Assembly: GCA_021808055.1 (NCBI GenBank)
Contig: JAKBCH010000004.1
Span: 11,124-75,123 of the forward strand
Reading direction: 5' to 3'
From: Pseudomonadota bacterium
GTDB lineage: Bacteria; Pseudomonadota; Alphaproteobacteria; Acetobacterales; Acetobacteraceae
Length of the DNA: 64,000 nt
Shown here: positions 28,365 through 37,622 of the stretch, piece after piece
How positions within the stretch are numbered: the stretch's first letter is position 1
Layout: each line of letters starts with the position of its first letter
Made by a program: the position numbers and the translations under genes
Notes under the pieces: model-generated
The model's database searches: none
What the model was told of the DNA's origin: nothing
What the model saw: only the letters and a program-made list of their open reading frames with translations

Positions 28365-29060
28365 ATGCTCTCTGCCCCGACTCCTCCGCTCATTGCCCCT
28401 TCCTTGCTTGCCGCCGATTTCGCCCGGCTGAAGGAAGAAGTTACCGCCATTGAACGCGCGGGCGCGGATTGGCTGCATTTAGATGTGATGGACGGGCATT
28501 TTGTCCCTAACATCACCTTTGGCCCCCTGGTGGCGAAGGCGCTGCGCCCGCACACCAAAATGCCGATGGACGTGCATCTGATGATCGCGCCAGCCGATCC
28601 TTACATCACCGCCTTCGCGGAAGCCGGCGCGGATCATATTTCCGTGCATCCTGAATCAGGCCCGCATTTACACCGCACGCTTCAGCATATCCGTTCTCTG
28701 GGCAAAAAAGCGGGCGTGGTGCTCAACCCCGCCACGCCGATTGAAACCGTGGTGAACGTGCTGGACCTGACGGATCTCATCATGGTGATGACGGTGAACC
28801 CGGGTTTCGGGGGGCAGGCATTCCTTGCCTCGCAATTGCCCAAAATCGCCGCCTTGCGCCGCCTCATCGATAAATCGGGCCGGGACATCGTTTTGCAGAT
28901 CGATGGCGGCGTTACCGCGAAAACGGCCCCCGCCGTGCTGGAAGCGGGTGCCACCTGCCTGATCGCGGGCACGGCGGTTTTCGGCGCGCCAGATTATGCG
29001 GCGGCCATTGCTTCCATCCGCGATGCTGCCCCCGCCTCCAGCGCCAGCCCTGGCGGATGA
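28365..29060 (+). CDS. rpe: ribulose-phosphate 3-epimerase
   Basis: Interconverts ribulose-5-phosphate and xylulose-5-phosphate in the pentose phosphate pathway. The 231-residue TIM barrel shows IAPSLLAADFARL, WLHLDVMDGHFVPNITFG, MDVHLMI, VMTVNPGFGGQ and LQIDGGV, which carry the metal-binding His and catalytic Asp residues. I start at ATG 28365; longer frames overlap rsmB and are not family-like. The ribosome site is weak. The stop overlaps the start of the heparinase-like gene by four bases. Confidence 0.96.
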   Translation: MLSAPTPPLIAPSLLAADFARLKEEVTAIERAGADWLHLDVMDGHFVPNITFGPLVAKALRPHTKMPMDVHLMIAPADPYITAFAEAGADHISVHPESGPHLHRTLQHIRSLGKKAGVVLNPATPIETVVNVLDLTDLIMVMTVNPGFGGQAFLASQLPKIAALRRLIDKSGRDIVLQIDGGVTAKTAPAVLEAGATCLIAGTAVFGAPDYAAAIASIRDAAPASSASPGG

Positions 29061-30664
29061 ACGAAGGCCCCGCCAAAAAACCCGGTCTCGGCCGGCAAGC
29101 CCGCACCTGGCTTACCCGGCTGCAGAACCTCCGGCCCGCCGGCGGGCCGGATGCCCCGGCACTTTCCTTGCGTGACCCATGGCCAGGCGACCCCGCCCGC
29201 GGTGCCAGGCTGGTGATGGCGGAGCTTGAATTCGGCGAGGCCGTGCTGCCTGTTCATCACGATATTTTTGCCGCCGCCCCTGGTGCCACGCGAATCTTAC
29301 GCGCGCATCTGCACGGTTTCACCTGGCTGCGGGATTTGCGGGCTCTGGGCACGGATGCCGCGCGCTCGCGCGCTCGCGCGCTGGTGATGGACTTCATGGA
29401 TACGCCAAAGCCAGAGCCTATCGCCTACGCGCCGGATGTGGCGGGGGCGCGGCTTGCCTCCTGGCTTGGCCATTATGATTTTTTCGCAGCCTCGGCGGAT
29501 GACGAGTTCCGCCAGGCCCTGATGTCCCGCTTGGTACAAGACGCCCGCACCCTCTCCGCCGCCTTGCCCGCTGAGTTTCAGGACGGACGCGCCCTCACCG
29601 CGCTCAAGGGCCTCACCGCCACCTCCATCGCCCTGCCTGACCACGTGCCGCACCTGCCGCGGGTGATAAAATTCCTGGTGCCGGAGCTAGCCCGGCAATT
29701 CCACCCGGATGGCTGCCATGTGGAGCGCAGCCCGGCGGCGCATCTGCTGGCCTTGCAAGACCTCACGGAGATCCGCGCCTTGATGCAGGCCGGCGGCAAA
29801 ACGCCACCGCCAGAACTGCTCGCCACCATCGAACATGCCGCCGCCGCCATGCGGGCCCTGCGCCATGGCGATGGCGGGCTTGCCTTGTTCAACGGTTCCA
29901 AGGAGGAGCTGGCCAACCTCGTGGATCTCGTTCTGGCCCAGGCCGGGCGCGCACGCGGCACGCTGGCGCATCTTAAATCCTGCGGGCTATTTCGCATCGG
30001 GGCTGGAAAATCCGTGTTATTCATGGATGCTGGCAGCCCCGCCCCCCCTGAGCTGGACCGTTTCGCCCATGCCGGTACGCTGGGGTTTGAGTTCTCCTTC
30101 GGCAAGGACCGGATCATCGTGAATTGCGGTGCCGCTCCGGCTCTGGCCGGAGACTGGACCTCCGCCCTGCGGGGCACCGCCGCCCATTCCACCCTCATCA
30201 TCGCGGATACATCTTCCGCTGAGATCACGGCCAACGGCCTCGGCAGGCGGCCGCTAAACGTGAACGTCACCCGGCAGGATGGCGGTGGCATCGCCTGGAT
30301 CGAGGCCAACCATGACGGCTGGAAGCAGGTTTTTGGTGCCGTTCATCATCGCCGCCTGGGCCTTTCGGAAAGTGGCGAGGAATTGCAGGGCGAGGATGCG
30401 ATCGAAGCGGAAACACCCCAACCTTTCGCCATACGCTTCCATTTGCACCCCAACGTTACCGCCAGCCTGGCGCAGGATGATGAAACCGTGCTGCTGCGTA
30501 CCCCCTCTGGCCTCGGCTTCCGGTTGAAGGCCGAAGGCGCGGTGCCGGGCATCGAGAGCAGTGTGTATTTCGGGCAGTCGGAGCCTCGCCGGGCAGAGCA
30601 GATCGTGCTTGCTGGCCACCCGGATGGCCCGCAACACATTAAATGGACCATCACGAAGGCCTGA
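29057..30664 (+). CDS. heparinase II/III family protein
   Basis: A 535-residue protein of the heparinase II/III-like family, often found in alphaproteobacteria beside rpe and purH. The N-terminal half is alpha-helical (toroid-like; HGFTWLRDLRAL, VIKFLVPELARQFHPDGCHVERSPAAH), and the C-terminal half is beta-rich (from about 330; NCGAAPAL, TAAHSTLIIADTSSAEI). No signal peptide is seen, which is odd for a polysaccharide lyase, so the true substrate and place of action are unknown. An 8-bp tandem repeat (CGCGCTCG, 29361-29382) lies within the coding region. Confidence 0.82.
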   Translation: MNEGPAKKPGLGRQARTWLTRLQNLRPAGGPDAPALSLRDPWPGDPARGARLVMAELEFGEAVLPVHHDIFAAAPGATRILRAHLHGFTWLRDLRALGTDAARSRARALVMDFMDTPKPEPIAYAPDVAGARLASWLGHYDFFAASADDEFRQALMSRLVQDARTLSAALPAEFQDGRALTALKGLTATSIALPDHVPHLPRVIKFLVPELARQFHPDGCHVERSPAAHLLALQDLTEIRALMQAGGKTPPPELLATIEHAAAAMRALRHGDGGLALFNGSKEELANLVDLVLAQAGRARGTLAHLKSCGLFRIGAGKSVLFMDAGSPAPPELDRFAHAGTLGFEFSFGKDRIIVNCGAAPALAGDWTSALRGTAAHSTLIIADTSSAEITANGLGRRPLNVNVTRQDGGGIAWIEANHDGWKQVFGAVHHRRLGLSESGEELQGEDAIEAETPQPFAIRFHLHPNVTASLAQDDETVLLRTPSGLGFRLKAEGAVPGIESSVYFGQSEPRRAEQIVLAGHPDGPQHIKWTITKA

Positions 30665-30667
30665 TCC

Positions 30668-31681
30668 ATGCGTATCCTGCTCACCGGCGGCGCCGGTTAT
30701 ATCGGCTCCCACACCGCCGCCGTGCTGGCCGAGCGCGGGCACGAAATCGTCATCCTCGATAATTTTACCAATGCTGAGCGCGATGTGCCCGACCGGCTGC
30801 AGCACCTCACAGGCCAGGACATGACGATTATCGAGGCCGATATACGTGACACGGACACCGTGACGGCGGCGCTGAAGGCGCATCCGGTTGAAGCCGTTAT
30901 CCATTTCGCCGCGCTAAAGGCGGTGGGCGAATCAGAAGCTGACCCGCTGCTCTATTACGACATGAACATCATCGGCACGATCCGCTTGCTGCAAGCCATG
31001 CAGGCCGCCAGCGTGGGGCGCATCGTGTTCTCCTCCTCCGCCACGGTTTATGGCCAGCCGGATTCCTCACCAATTCTGGAAAACGCGCCCACGCGGGTCG
31101 AAAACATCTATGGCCGCACCAAGCTGGTGATGGAGGATCTCATCCGTGACCTCGCCCGCACAGGCAAGCTGAAAGCCGCCGCCAATCTGCGCTATTTCAA
31201 CCCGGTTGGCGCGCACTCCTCGGCCCTCATCGGTGAAACCCCGCGCGGCGTGCCAAACAACCTCATGCCCTACGTGACCCAGGTGGCCACCGGCGAGCGC
31301 CCGCATCTCAACGTGTTCGGCAAAGACTACCCAACGCGGGACGGCACCGGCGAGCGCGATTATATTCATGTGATGGACCTCGCCATGGCCCATGCCCTGG
31401 CCGTGGAGCATATCTGCGCCAATGATGTTTCCGTCACCGTTAATCTCGGCACCGGCCAGGGGACGACAGTGCTGGAGCTGGTGCAAGCCTTTGAGAAAGC
31501 AACCGGCCGGAAGATCGCACTCAACATCGCCCCCCGCCGCGCGGGCGATGTCGCCAGCTATTACGCAAATCCCGCTTTGGCCGAGCATCTCTTCGGCTGG
31601 AAAGCGGCGCTGAACGTGGAGGATATGTGCCGCGACGCCTGGCGCTGGCAGGCCCGGCGCGCAGGCCGCAACGATGTCTGA
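30668..31681 (+). CDS. galE: UDP-glucose 4-epimerase
   Basis: Interconverts UDP-glucose and UDP-galactose (possibly the GlcNAc/GalNAc pair). The 337-residue short-chain dehydrogenase-like protein has the NAD motif GGAGYIG (7-13), Ser in FSSSATVYG (121-129), and the catalytic YxxxK as IYGRTK (Tyr148, Lys152), followed by NLRYFNPVGAH. It follows the heparinase-like gene by three bases and overlaps a glycosyltransferase gene by eight bases, so it probably supplies that enzyme's sugar or general envelope polysaccharide. Confidence 0.93.
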   Translation: MRILLTGGAGYIGSHTAAVLAERGHEIVILDNFTNAERDVPDRLQHLTGQDMTIIEADIRDTDTVTAALKAHPVEAVIHFAALKAVGESEADPLLYYDMNIIGTIRLLQAMQAASVGRIVFSSSATVYGQPDSSPILENAPTRVENIYGRTKLVMEDLIRDLARTGKLKAAANLRYFNPVGAHSSALIGETPRGVPNNLMPYVTQVATGERPHLNVFGKDYPTRDGTGERDYIHVMDLAMAHALAVEHICANDVSVTVNLGTGQGTTVLELVQAFEKATGRKIALNIAPRRAGDVASYYANPALAEHLFGWKAALNVEDMCRDAWRWQARRAGRNDV

Positions 31682-32810
31682 TCCCCGCCCCACCCTCGTC
31701 TTCCTGCTGATGGAGGACTGGTTTTTTGCCTCGCATTTCTGGGAACGCGGGCTGGCGGCGCAAAAAGCAGGCTGGCGGGTGGTGCTCATCTCCCGCCGGA
31801 ACGAGGCATTCCGGGAAATTGAAGCCTCGGGCATCAAATTTTACGCCGCAGAGCTGAACCGCACGCGCCTCAATCCTTTCAAAGAGCTGGCTTTTTCTTT
31901 CTGGCTAGCGCGACTCTACCGGCGTTTGCAACCGGATGTGGTCCACCATATCGCCCTTAAGCCCATTATCTTCGGCGGCATTGCCGCGAGGCTGGCGCAC
32001 GTGCCAGCGGTGGTGAATGCGCCCGTGGGGCTCGGCTTCGTTTATTCATCAGACAAGCTGCTGGCAAAATTGCTCAAACCCCTCGTCACCCTGGCTTTGC
32101 GCACCACCATGAGCCCCAAGCGCGGCATCGCGGTGTTTGAAAACCCGGATGATCTTAACGCGATGGTCGAAGGTGGCATGGTCCGGCGGGACCGCACGCG
32201 GCTTATCCGTGGTGCCGGGGTGGATATTACCCGCTTTGTCCCGGCGCAGGCACCAGAGGGCCCCATTCGCATCGCCTTGGCCGCGCGTATGATCCGCGAA
32301 AAGGGCATCCTGGATTTCATCGCCGCCGCGCGGCTGCTGAAGGGCAAGGCTGAGTTCTGGCTGGCTGGCGCACCAGACCTTGCCAACCCCAACCCCGTTA
32401 CCGAGGCCGAATTGCGCGGCTGGGAAGCCGAAGGCATCGTGAAATGGCTCGGCGGAGTAAAGGACATGGCCGGGCTGCTACGCCAGGTTCACATTTTTAC
32501 CCTGCCCTCCACCTATCGGGAGGGCCTGCCAAAAGCCGTGCTGGAAGCCATGGCCGCGGGGCTGCCGGTGGTGGCCACAAACATTCCCGGCTGCCGCGAA
32601 GCGGTGATCGACAATGAAACTGGTTTCCTGGTGCCGCCGCGCCATCCCGCCGCCCTGGCAGATGCGCTGAGCAAGCTCATCGCCGATCCGGGCTTGCGCG
32701 CGCGCTTGGGTGCCGCCGGGCGAAAACGCGTGCTTGAAAATTTCTCAGACGAGATCGTCTGCCAAAAAACCATGAATATTTACGAAACCCTCAGGAAATA
32801 CGCATCTTGA
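31674..32810 (+). CDS. GT4-family glycosyltransferase
   Basis: A 378-residue GT-B fold transferase of family GT4. Seen are the N-terminal acceptor half (VLISRR, ADVVHH-like [11 protein letters not shown]), the linker [14 protein letters not shown] typical of nucleotide-sugar binding, and the E-x7-E motif in [20 protein letters not shown]. The domain order resembles transferases adding the first sugars of O-antigen or exopolysaccharide units. It overlaps galE by eight bases. Donor and acceptor cannot be read from sequence. Confidence 0.88.
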   Translation: MSDPRPTLVFLLMEDWFFASHFWERGLAAQKAGWRVVLISRRNEAFREIEASGIKFYAAELNRTRLNPFKELAFSFWLARLYRRLQPDVVHHIALKPIIFGGIAARLAHVPAVVNAPVGLGFVYSSDKLLAKLLKPLVTLALRTTMSPKRGIAVFENPDDLNAMVEGGMVRRDRTRLIRGAGVDITRFVPAQAPEGPIRIALAARMIREKGILDFIAAARLLKGKAEFWLAGAPDLANPNPVTEAELRGWEAEGIVKWLGGVKDMAGLLRQVHIFTLPSTYREGLPKAVLEAMAAGLPVVATNIPGCREAVIDNETGFLVPPRHPAALADALSKLIADPGLRARLGAAGRKRVLENFSDEIVCQKTMNIYETLRKYAS

Positions 32811-32823
32811 GGCGACAGAGGCA

Positions 32824-33171
32824 TTATTGGCCAGGTGAAAGCTCGGCGAGGTCGGAATTCACCTGGTTCAACTTCGACTTCGTCAGCCGCCCGCCCGAGA
32901 GCGAGGCCAGCTGCGAAAGGCTCATGCAGGAAAACATCACATAATGCGGGTTAGACATCACCCCCGGCACATCACGGTCCAGCACCGCCTTGCCGCGTTG
33001 ATCCGCCGCAATCTTGTCGATCGGCGTCTGGACTGAAAAGCTTGCCTGAGCAGGAGTAACGTCATTTGAGGCCGTCTGCGCCTTCGGGGGCGAAGCGCAG
33101 GCCCCAAGGCTGGCCAAGCCAGCAACACCGATCATCATGACAGCCCGTTTGCGTCTTTCCTGCCAGATCAT
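32824..33171 (-). CDS. small putative lipoprotein of unknown function
   Basis: A 115-residue protein I do not recognise. It has a basic start ([10 protein letters not shown]), a hydrophobic stretch and the lipobox LASLGAC (lipidated Cys about 25), followed by a short linker ([12 protein letters not shown]) and a soluble part with [30 protein letters not shown]. It stands alone: convergent with the glycosyltransferase gene and divergent from purH. Probably anchored in the outer or inner membrane facing the periplasm (inference). Confidence 0.65.
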   Translation of the reverse strand: MIWQERRKRAVMMIGVAGLASLGACASPPKAQTASNDVTPAQASFSVQTPIDKIAADQRGKAVLDRDVPGVMSNPHYVMFSCMSLSQLASLSGGRLTKSKLNQVNSDLAELSPGQ

Positions 33172-33352
33172 GCCACCTATCTCCAGAAATGCCTTGGCCA
33201 GATGCTTAATCCCGGCCCCGCTCTAATCATGCAGCATTATTTGCTTATACTGCGATATTTTTGCCACAGTCGCCAAGCTTTAAATTTTAGACATGCCTGC
33301 GTCACGCCCGCCGCAACCTGCTTGCATCCGCTTTTCGCCCATGCGAAACCGC

Positions 33353-33447
33353 GCCATCTTCACGTAACTGGCGCTCAGATGGCTACCATCGGGGAGCGTG
33401 AGGAAATCCGCCGCGCGCCTGGGCATCGCAATTTCGTATTTCGGAGC
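33353..33447 (+). promoter_or_regulatory. ZTP (pfl) riboswitch controlling purH
   Basis: All parts of the ZTP aptamer are visible. P1: CTTCACG (33358-33364) pairs with CGTGAGG (33397-33403). Inside are TAACTGGCG (33365-33373), P2 GATGG/CCATC (33378-33390) and GGGGAG (33391-33396). After a short linker comes the conserved GCCTGGGCA (33417-33425) closed by P3 (GCG/CGC). The purH ribosome site GGAG (33443-33446) follows by 18 bases. ZTP/ZMP is the purine intermediate that PurH consumes, so ligand binding is expected to raise PurH synthesis, here probably by freeing the ribosome site. Confidence 0.9.
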
Positions 33448-33453
33448 CGCCTC

Positions 33454-35010
33454 GTGTCAGACATCGTCCCCATCCGCACCGCTCTCATTTCCGTGTCCGA
33501 CAAAACCGGCCTCGTCGAATTTGCCCAGGCCCTGGCCGCGACCGGCACGAAAATCCTCTCCACCGGCGGCTCCGCCAAGATGCTGCGTGAAGCTGGGGTG
33601 GAGGTGACCGAGGTTTCCGAACATACCGGCTTTCCCGAAATTCTGGATGGCCGGGTAAAGACCCTGGTGCCACAGGTGCATGGCGGTATTCTCGGCAAGC
33701 GGCACGACCCCAGCCATATCGCCCAGATGACCGAGCACGGCATCGAGAGCATCGACCTCGTGGCGGTGAATCTCTACCCCTTCGAAGCCACGGTGGCCCG
33801 CGGTGCGGCATTCGACGATTGCATCGAGAATATCGACATCGGCGGCCCGGCGATGATCCGCTCCGCCGCCAAGAACCATGAAAGTGTCGCCGTTCTCACC
33901 GAGCCGGCGCATTACGCCAAGGTTTTGGAAGAGTTGGCGGCGCATGGCGGCACCATGCTTTCTACCCGCCGCAGCCTGGCCGCCGCCGCCTATGCCCGCA
34001 CGGCAGCCTATGATGCCGCTATTTCCGGCTGGTTCGCGGCGCAGCTTGGCGAAACCTACCCAGAGCGCGTCTCTTTCTCAGGCACCAAGAAGCAGGAGCT
34101 TCGCTACGGCGAGAACCCACACCAATCCGCGGCCTTCTACACCTCCTCCCCGGCGCGTTTCGGCGTGGCCACCGCCACCCAGGCCCAGGGCAAGGAGCTT
34201 TCCTACAATAATTACAACGACACCGACGCCGCTTTTGAGTGCGTGGCCGAGTTTGATGAGCCGACAATCGTCATCGTCAAACACGCCAACCCTTGCGGTG
34301 TGGCCAGCGCCGCCAGCATGTCCGCCGCCTGGGATTTAGCGCTCGCCTGCGACCCGGTTTCCGCCTTTGGTGGCATCGTGGCGCTGAACCGCACGCTGGA
34401 CGAGGAAACCGCGGCCAAAATCGCCGCCATCTTTACCGAAGTGATTATCGCACCCGACGCCACCGAAGGGGCCAAAGCCGTTCTCGCCGCCAAAAAGAAC
34501 CTCCGCTTGCTGACCACCGGCGGCGTGCCCAGCCCAACCGAAGAGGGTGTAACTTTCAAATCACTCGCCGGAGGTTTCCTGGTGCAAAACCGCGATGCCG
34601 GGCGCATCACCGCCGAGGCGTTGCAAATTGTCACCAAACGCGCGCCCAGTGCGGCGGAACTTGAGGATATGCTGTTCGCCTTCCGGGTTGCCAAGCATGT
34701 GAAGTCTAACGCCATTGTCTACACCAAAAACCGCGCCACCATCGGCGTGGGCGCCGGGCAGATGAACCGGGTGGATTCAGCCCGCATCGCCGCCTGGCGC
34801 GGCAAAGAGGCAAAGCTGGATTTTACCGGCTGCACCGTCGCGTCTGATGCCTTTTTCCCCTTCGCGGACGGGCTGGAAGCTGCCGTCGCAGCGGGGGCTA
34901 CCTGCGTGATCCAGCCTGGCGGCTCCATCCGCGACAAAGAGGTGATCGAGGCCGCCGATGCGGCCGGAATCGCCATGGTGTTCACAAATATGCGGCATTT
35001 CCGGCATTAA
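33454..35010 (+). CDS. purH: bifunctional AICAR transformylase/IMP cyclohydrolase
   Basis: Last two steps of IMP synthesis: formylates AICAR with 10-formyl-THF and closes the ring. The 518-residue protein has an N-terminal MGS-like cyclohydrolase domain ([41 protein letters not shown]) and the C-terminal transformylase with RYGENPHQ and the catalytic KHANPCG. The start is GTG at 33454, seven bases after GGAG; the in-frame ATG at 33379 lies inside the riboswitch aptamer and is not used. Controlled by the ZTP riboswitch. Confidence 0.96.
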   Translation: MSDIVPIRTALISVSDKTGLVEFAQALAATGTKILSTGGSAKMLREAGVEVTEVSEHTGFPEILDGRVKTLVPQVHGGILGKRHDPSHIAQMTEHGIESIDLVAVNLYPFEATVARGAAFDDCIENIDIGGPAMIRSAAKNHESVAVLTEPAHYAKVLEELAAHGGTMLSTRRSLAAAAYARTAAYDAAISGWFAAQLGETYPERVSFSGTKKQELRYGENPHQSAAFYTSSPARFGVATATQAQGKELSYNNYNDTDAAFECVAEFDEPTIVIVKHANPCGVASAASMSAAWDLALACDPVSAFGGIVALNRTLDEETAAKIAAIFTEVIIAPDATEGAKAVLAAKKNLRLLTTGGVPSPTEEGVTFKSLAGGFLVQNRDAGRITAEALQIVTKRAPSAAELEDMLFAFRVAKHVKSNAIVYTKNRATIGVGAGQMNRVDSARIAAWRGKEAKLDFTGCTVASDAFFPFADGLEAAVAAGATCVIQPGGSIRDKEVIEAADAAGIAMVFTNMRHFRH

Positions 35011-35028
35011 TCGGGTATTAAGGAGTCC

Positions 35029-35472
35029 ATGCTGATGACCATGCCTTTTTCCCTGCCTGATTGGATGCCCGGATGGCTGGTCCTGGCTTTGGCCGTGCCA
35101 GCTTTGCTCTGGTTTCTGGCTTTTTTGATGGTGCCGTTCAGCGTCTTTGGCGTGAAAGCGCGGTTGGAAGCCATCGAGGGTGAGCTGGAAAACCTGCAAG
35201 AAGAATTGCGCGTGATGCAGATGCGGGCGGCGGGCATTCTCTCCACCCCCGCCCGGCCGATGGACAGCTACGAGGACGTGCCGCATTTCGGCCAGCTAAA
35301 ACGCGGCCGCACAACGCCCATTGATGAAGAACCAGTGGTAACGCGCGCACCCATTCCCAACCCCGCACCCCGCAGCGGCTTTGGAACACGCGATACCCTC
35401 CCCCGCGAACGGCATGCTGCGCCGCCAACACCACCGCCACGCCCACGGCGCACGGAACCACGGCTGGATTAA
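35029..35472 (+). CDS. small membrane-anchored protein of unknown function
   Basis: A 147-residue protein I cannot assign. One hydrophobic segment (about 13-37, WLVLALAVPALLWFLAFLMV) is followed by a short predicted coiled coil (KARLEAIEGELENLQEEL, about 43-60) and a long Pro/Arg-rich disordered tail. It would be an inner-membrane protein with the tail in the cytoplasm. AAGGAG precedes the ATG. It follows purH by 18 bases, so it may be co-transcribed with it. Confidence 0.75.
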   Translation: MLMTMPFSLPDWMPGWLVLALAVPALLWFLAFLMVPFSVFGVKARLEAIEGELENLQEELRVMQMRAAGILSTPARPMDSYEDVPHFGQLKRGRTTPIDEEPVVTRAPIPNPAPRSGFGTRDTLPRERHAAPPTPPPRPRRTEPRLD

Positions 35473-35487
35473 AGCCGCCGTGGTGCC

Positions 35488-35507
35488 TGTGGTATTAAAT
35501 TACCACA
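35488..35507. repeat. inverted repeat upstream of the rplM promoter
   Basis: TGTGGTA (35488-35494) and TACCACA (35501-35507) flank a 6-base AT loop. There is no T run after it, so it is a poor terminator. It lies 11 bases upstream of the predicted rplM -35 element and could be a regulator site or the end signal of the upstream membrane-protein gene. Confidence 0.4.
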
Positions 35508-35518
35508 CACCAAACCCC

Positions 35519-35547
35519 TTGACCTTCCAGTGCGCTTTCATCATAAG
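35519..35547 (+). promoter_or_regulatory. putative promoter of rplM-rpsI
   Basis: TTGACC (35519-35524) and CATAAG (35542-35547) are separated by 17 bases, a good sigma-70-type promoter for this GC-rich genome. Transcription would start about 35554, leaving a leader of about 20 bases before the rplM ATG at 35574. Confidence 0.55.
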
Positions 35548-35573
35548 CCCCCCACTATTCTTTGGGTGAGCAT

Positions 35574-36038
35574 ATGAAAACGACAATTTCCATCAAGCCC
35601 GCGGACGTGAAGAAGGACTGGGTCTTGATCGACGCCGAAGGGCTGATCCTGGGCCGCCTTGCCGCGATCGTGGCAAACCGCCTCCGCGGCAAACACAAGG
35701 CGACCTTCACGCCGCATGTCGATTGTGGTGACAACATCATCATCGTCAACGCCGAAAAGGTGAAGGTAACCGGCAAGAAGGCGGAAGATTCAATCTTCTA
35801 CTACCACACCGGCTATGCTGGCGGTATCAAGGGCCGCTCCATCAAAGACCGTCTGGCGAGCAAAAACCCCCAAAGCGTTGTCGAGAAAGCGATTGAGCGC
35901 ATGATCACGCGCGGCCCGCTTCAGCGCCAGCAGATGAAGAATTTGCACGTCTATGTTGGTCCGGAACACCCGCACGCCGCCCAGCAGCCGAAGACCCTCG
36001 ACGTTGCCGCGCTGAACCCCAAGAACAAGAGGGCCTGA
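35574..36038 (+). CDS. rplM: 50S ribosomal protein L13 (uL13)
   Basis: Early-assembly large-subunit protein. The 154-residue protein has [31 protein letters not shown] N-terminal wording ([11 protein letters not shown]), [19 protein letters not shown] and the signature MITRGPL with [17 protein letters not shown]. The ATG at 35574 follows GGTGAG; a TTG four codons upstream is less likely. rpsI follows four bases after its stop, the usual pair. Confidence 0.97.
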   Translation: MKTTISIKPADVKKDWVLIDAEGLILGRLAAIVANRLRGKHKATFTPHVDCGDNIIIVNAEKVKVTGKKAEDSIFYYHTGYAGGIKGRSIKDRLASKNPQSVVEKAIERMITRGPLQRQQMKNLHVYVGPEHPHAAQQPKTLDVAALNPKNKRA

Positions 36039-36042
36039 TTCC

Positions 36043-36534
36043 ATGTCCGAAACCAATAATGCTTTCGCCGGTCTGAAGGACCTCCAGGCCACCACCGGCA
36101 CCACCCCGGACGCGCAGCCGCAGAAGCGTGAGCCCAAGCGCGATGCCCAGGGCCGTTCCTACGCCACCGGCCGCCGCAAGAACGCCATCGCCCGCGTGTG
36201 GGTGAAGCCCGGCAAGGGCGAGATCATCATCAACGGCAAGAAGGCGCCGGTTTACTTTGCCCGCCCCGTGCTGCGCATGTTGATCACGCAGCCTTTCCTG
36301 GTGGCAGACCGCTACAACCAGTTTGATGTTTATTGCACCGTTAACGGCGGCGGCCTCTCCGGCCAGGCAGGCGCTGTTCGCCACGGCATTTCCCGTGCAC
36401 TCACCCTCTTCGAGCCGGATCTGCGCCCCATTCTGAAGGCTGCGGGTTTCCTCACCCGTGACCCGCGCATGGTGGAACGTAAGAAATACGGCAAGCCGAA
36501 GGCCCGCCGCAGCTTCCAGTTCTCCAAGCGTTGA
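36043..36534 (+). CDS. rpsI: 30S ribosomal protein S9 (uS9)
   Basis: Small-subunit protein whose C-terminal tail reaches the P-site tRNA. The 163-residue protein has an N-terminal extension (about 1-35) usual in alphaproteobacteria, then [37 protein letters not shown] and the C-terminal tail [28 protein letters not shown], of which the final SKR contacts tRNA. It is the second gene of rplM-rpsI and is followed by a strong terminator. Confidence 0.97.
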   Translation: MSETNNAFAGLKDLQATTGTTPDAQPQKREPKRDAQGRSYATGRRKNAIARVWVKPGKGEIIINGKKAPVYFARPVLRMLITQPFLVADRYNQFDVYCTVNGGGLSGQAGAVRHGISRALTLFEPDLRPILKAAGFLTRDPRMVERKKYGKPKARRSFQFSKR

Positions 36535-36540
36535 TCTCAC

Positions 36541-36568
36541 AAAAACCCGGCGCAAGCCGGGTTTTTTT
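36541..36568 (+). terminator. Rho-independent terminator after rpsI
   Basis: AAAAACCCGGC (36541-36551) and GCCGGGTTTTT (36556-36566) form an 11-bp stem with the GNRA-like loop GCAA, ending in seven T (36562-36568). It lies six bases beyond the rpsI stop and closes the rplM-rpsI operon. Confidence 0.93.
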
Positions 36569-36650
36569 ATGGCCTGTATTCTGGCTTTGGCTTGGGGTTA
36601 GCCTGTGACGATGCTAGACTCTGGTCATTCCAGACCCAACGGAGGCAACC

Positions 36651-36857
36651 CTGAAGCTCAGCGCACGCAACCAGCTCAAAGGCACTATTGTTGAGGTGAC
36701 GAAAGGCCAAACCACCTCGCATGTGAAAATTGATATCGGCAGCGGGGTGATTATCACCTCTTCCATCACCAACGCGGCGGTGGACGACCTGGCGTTGAAG
36801 GCGGGAGATACGGCCTATGCCATTATCAAAGCCTCAGACGTGATGATCGGCAAGTAA
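36651..36857 (+). CDS. molbindin-like small protein (Mop/TOBE domain), apparent CTG start
   Basis: A 68-residue protein that is one complete Mop domain: KLSARNQLKGTIVEVTKG at the start, HVKIDIGSGVIITSSITNAAVDD in the middle and AYAIIKASDVMIGK at the end. Molbindins bind molybdate or tungstate oxyanions in the cytoplasm as multimers. There is no ATG or GTG at the right place; GGAGG (36641-36645) lies five bases before CTG 36651, and the frame upstream is closed by TAG at 36615. The 3' end overlaps the convergent hpnK gene by 24 bases. moaA, a molybdenum cofactor gene, is 10 kb away. Confidence 0.8.
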   Translation: MKLSARNQLKGTIVEVTKGQTTSHVKIDIGSGVIITSSITNAAVDDLALKAGDTAYAIIKASDVMIGK

Positions 36858-37619
36858 CGTTGCAAACTCCGCCACATGCTCGTAACCGGGCATCAGCTTC
36901 ACTAGCGTCTCATCCCGCCGCGTGGCCGGGTGGGTATAAATTTCGGTGCGACCATCCGGCAAATGTGGCAACAGGCGCTCAATGCGCTCGCGTGTCATAT
37001 GGCCTGACCATTTTATCCCGAACACCTGGTCCGGTACCTCCAGCTCCCGCGCCTGCCAACGCAAAAGCCTGGTCCAGAGAAACAGCGCACGGTCAGCAAG
37101 GCTGATTTTCTCACCACATGCCGCCATCACTTCGGGCGGCTCAGCGGGCACGCGCAGCCGTTTCAGCCCATATTTCCGCCCCACCGCTATCATCATCCGC
37201 GCGATGGTGGGGTGCAGCAGAAAATGCTTATGCGCATCGGCATGGTGCAGTTCCAACCCCGTGGCGGCAAACGCGGCGAATTGCGCCTCGATCTCCGCCC
37301 GCAGCTCCCGCCGGGCCGCCGGTGAAAAGAAATACCGCACGCCCAAAGCCGCCTGATTGGTGGAAAACTTTCCATCCCGCCCGGTGATGTTTGGCAGCCG
37401 GGCATGTCCCAGCACCGAATCACCATCCACTAGCACCAGATGCAGCCCGACCTTGAGCCCCGGCAGCGCCTTTGCCCGGCGCACGGCATCCTCAGCCGCG
37501 GGGGAAGCCACCATCAGGCTCGCCTGGGTCAGGCAGCCTTCCCGGTTGGCGCGCTCCACCGCCTCATTCACGGATTCAGTCAGGCCAAAATCATCGGCGG
37601 AGAAAACAACCTCGCGCAT
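36834..37619 (-). CDS. hpnK: hopanoid biosynthesis-associated protein HpnK (YdjC/ChbG-like deacetylase)
   Basis: A 261-residue member of the YdjC/ChbG carbohydrate deacetylase family, of the type named HpnK because of its link with hopanoid loci. It starts EVVFSADDFGLTESVNEAVE with the metal-binding Asp pair, and has VGLHLVLVDG, HHADAHKHFLLHPT (metal His) and GRTEIYTHPA. The actual substrate is not established. The gene lies in a leftward run comF-grxC-DUF1178-hpnK with spacings of a few bases, apart from other hpn genes. Confidence 0.85.
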   Translation of the reverse strand: MREVVFSADDFGLTESVNEAVERANREGCLTQASLMVASPAAEDAVRRAKALPGLKVGLHLVLVDGDSVLGHARLPNITGRDGKFSTNQAALGVRYFFSPAARRELRAEIEAQFAAFAATGLELHHADAHKHFLLHPTIARMMIAVGRKYGLKRLRVPAEPPEVMAACGEKISLADRALFLWTRLLRWQARELEVPDQVFGIKWSGHMTRERIERLLPHLPDGRTEIYTHPATRRDETLVKLMPGYEHVAEFATLLADHHV

Positions 37620-37622
37620 GGC

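Noticed and set aside
33379..33453. ATG upstream in frame with purH as start
   Set aside because: The ATG is in P2 of the ZTP riboswitch aptamer; the GTG at 33454 has a proper ribosome site and gives the family's length.
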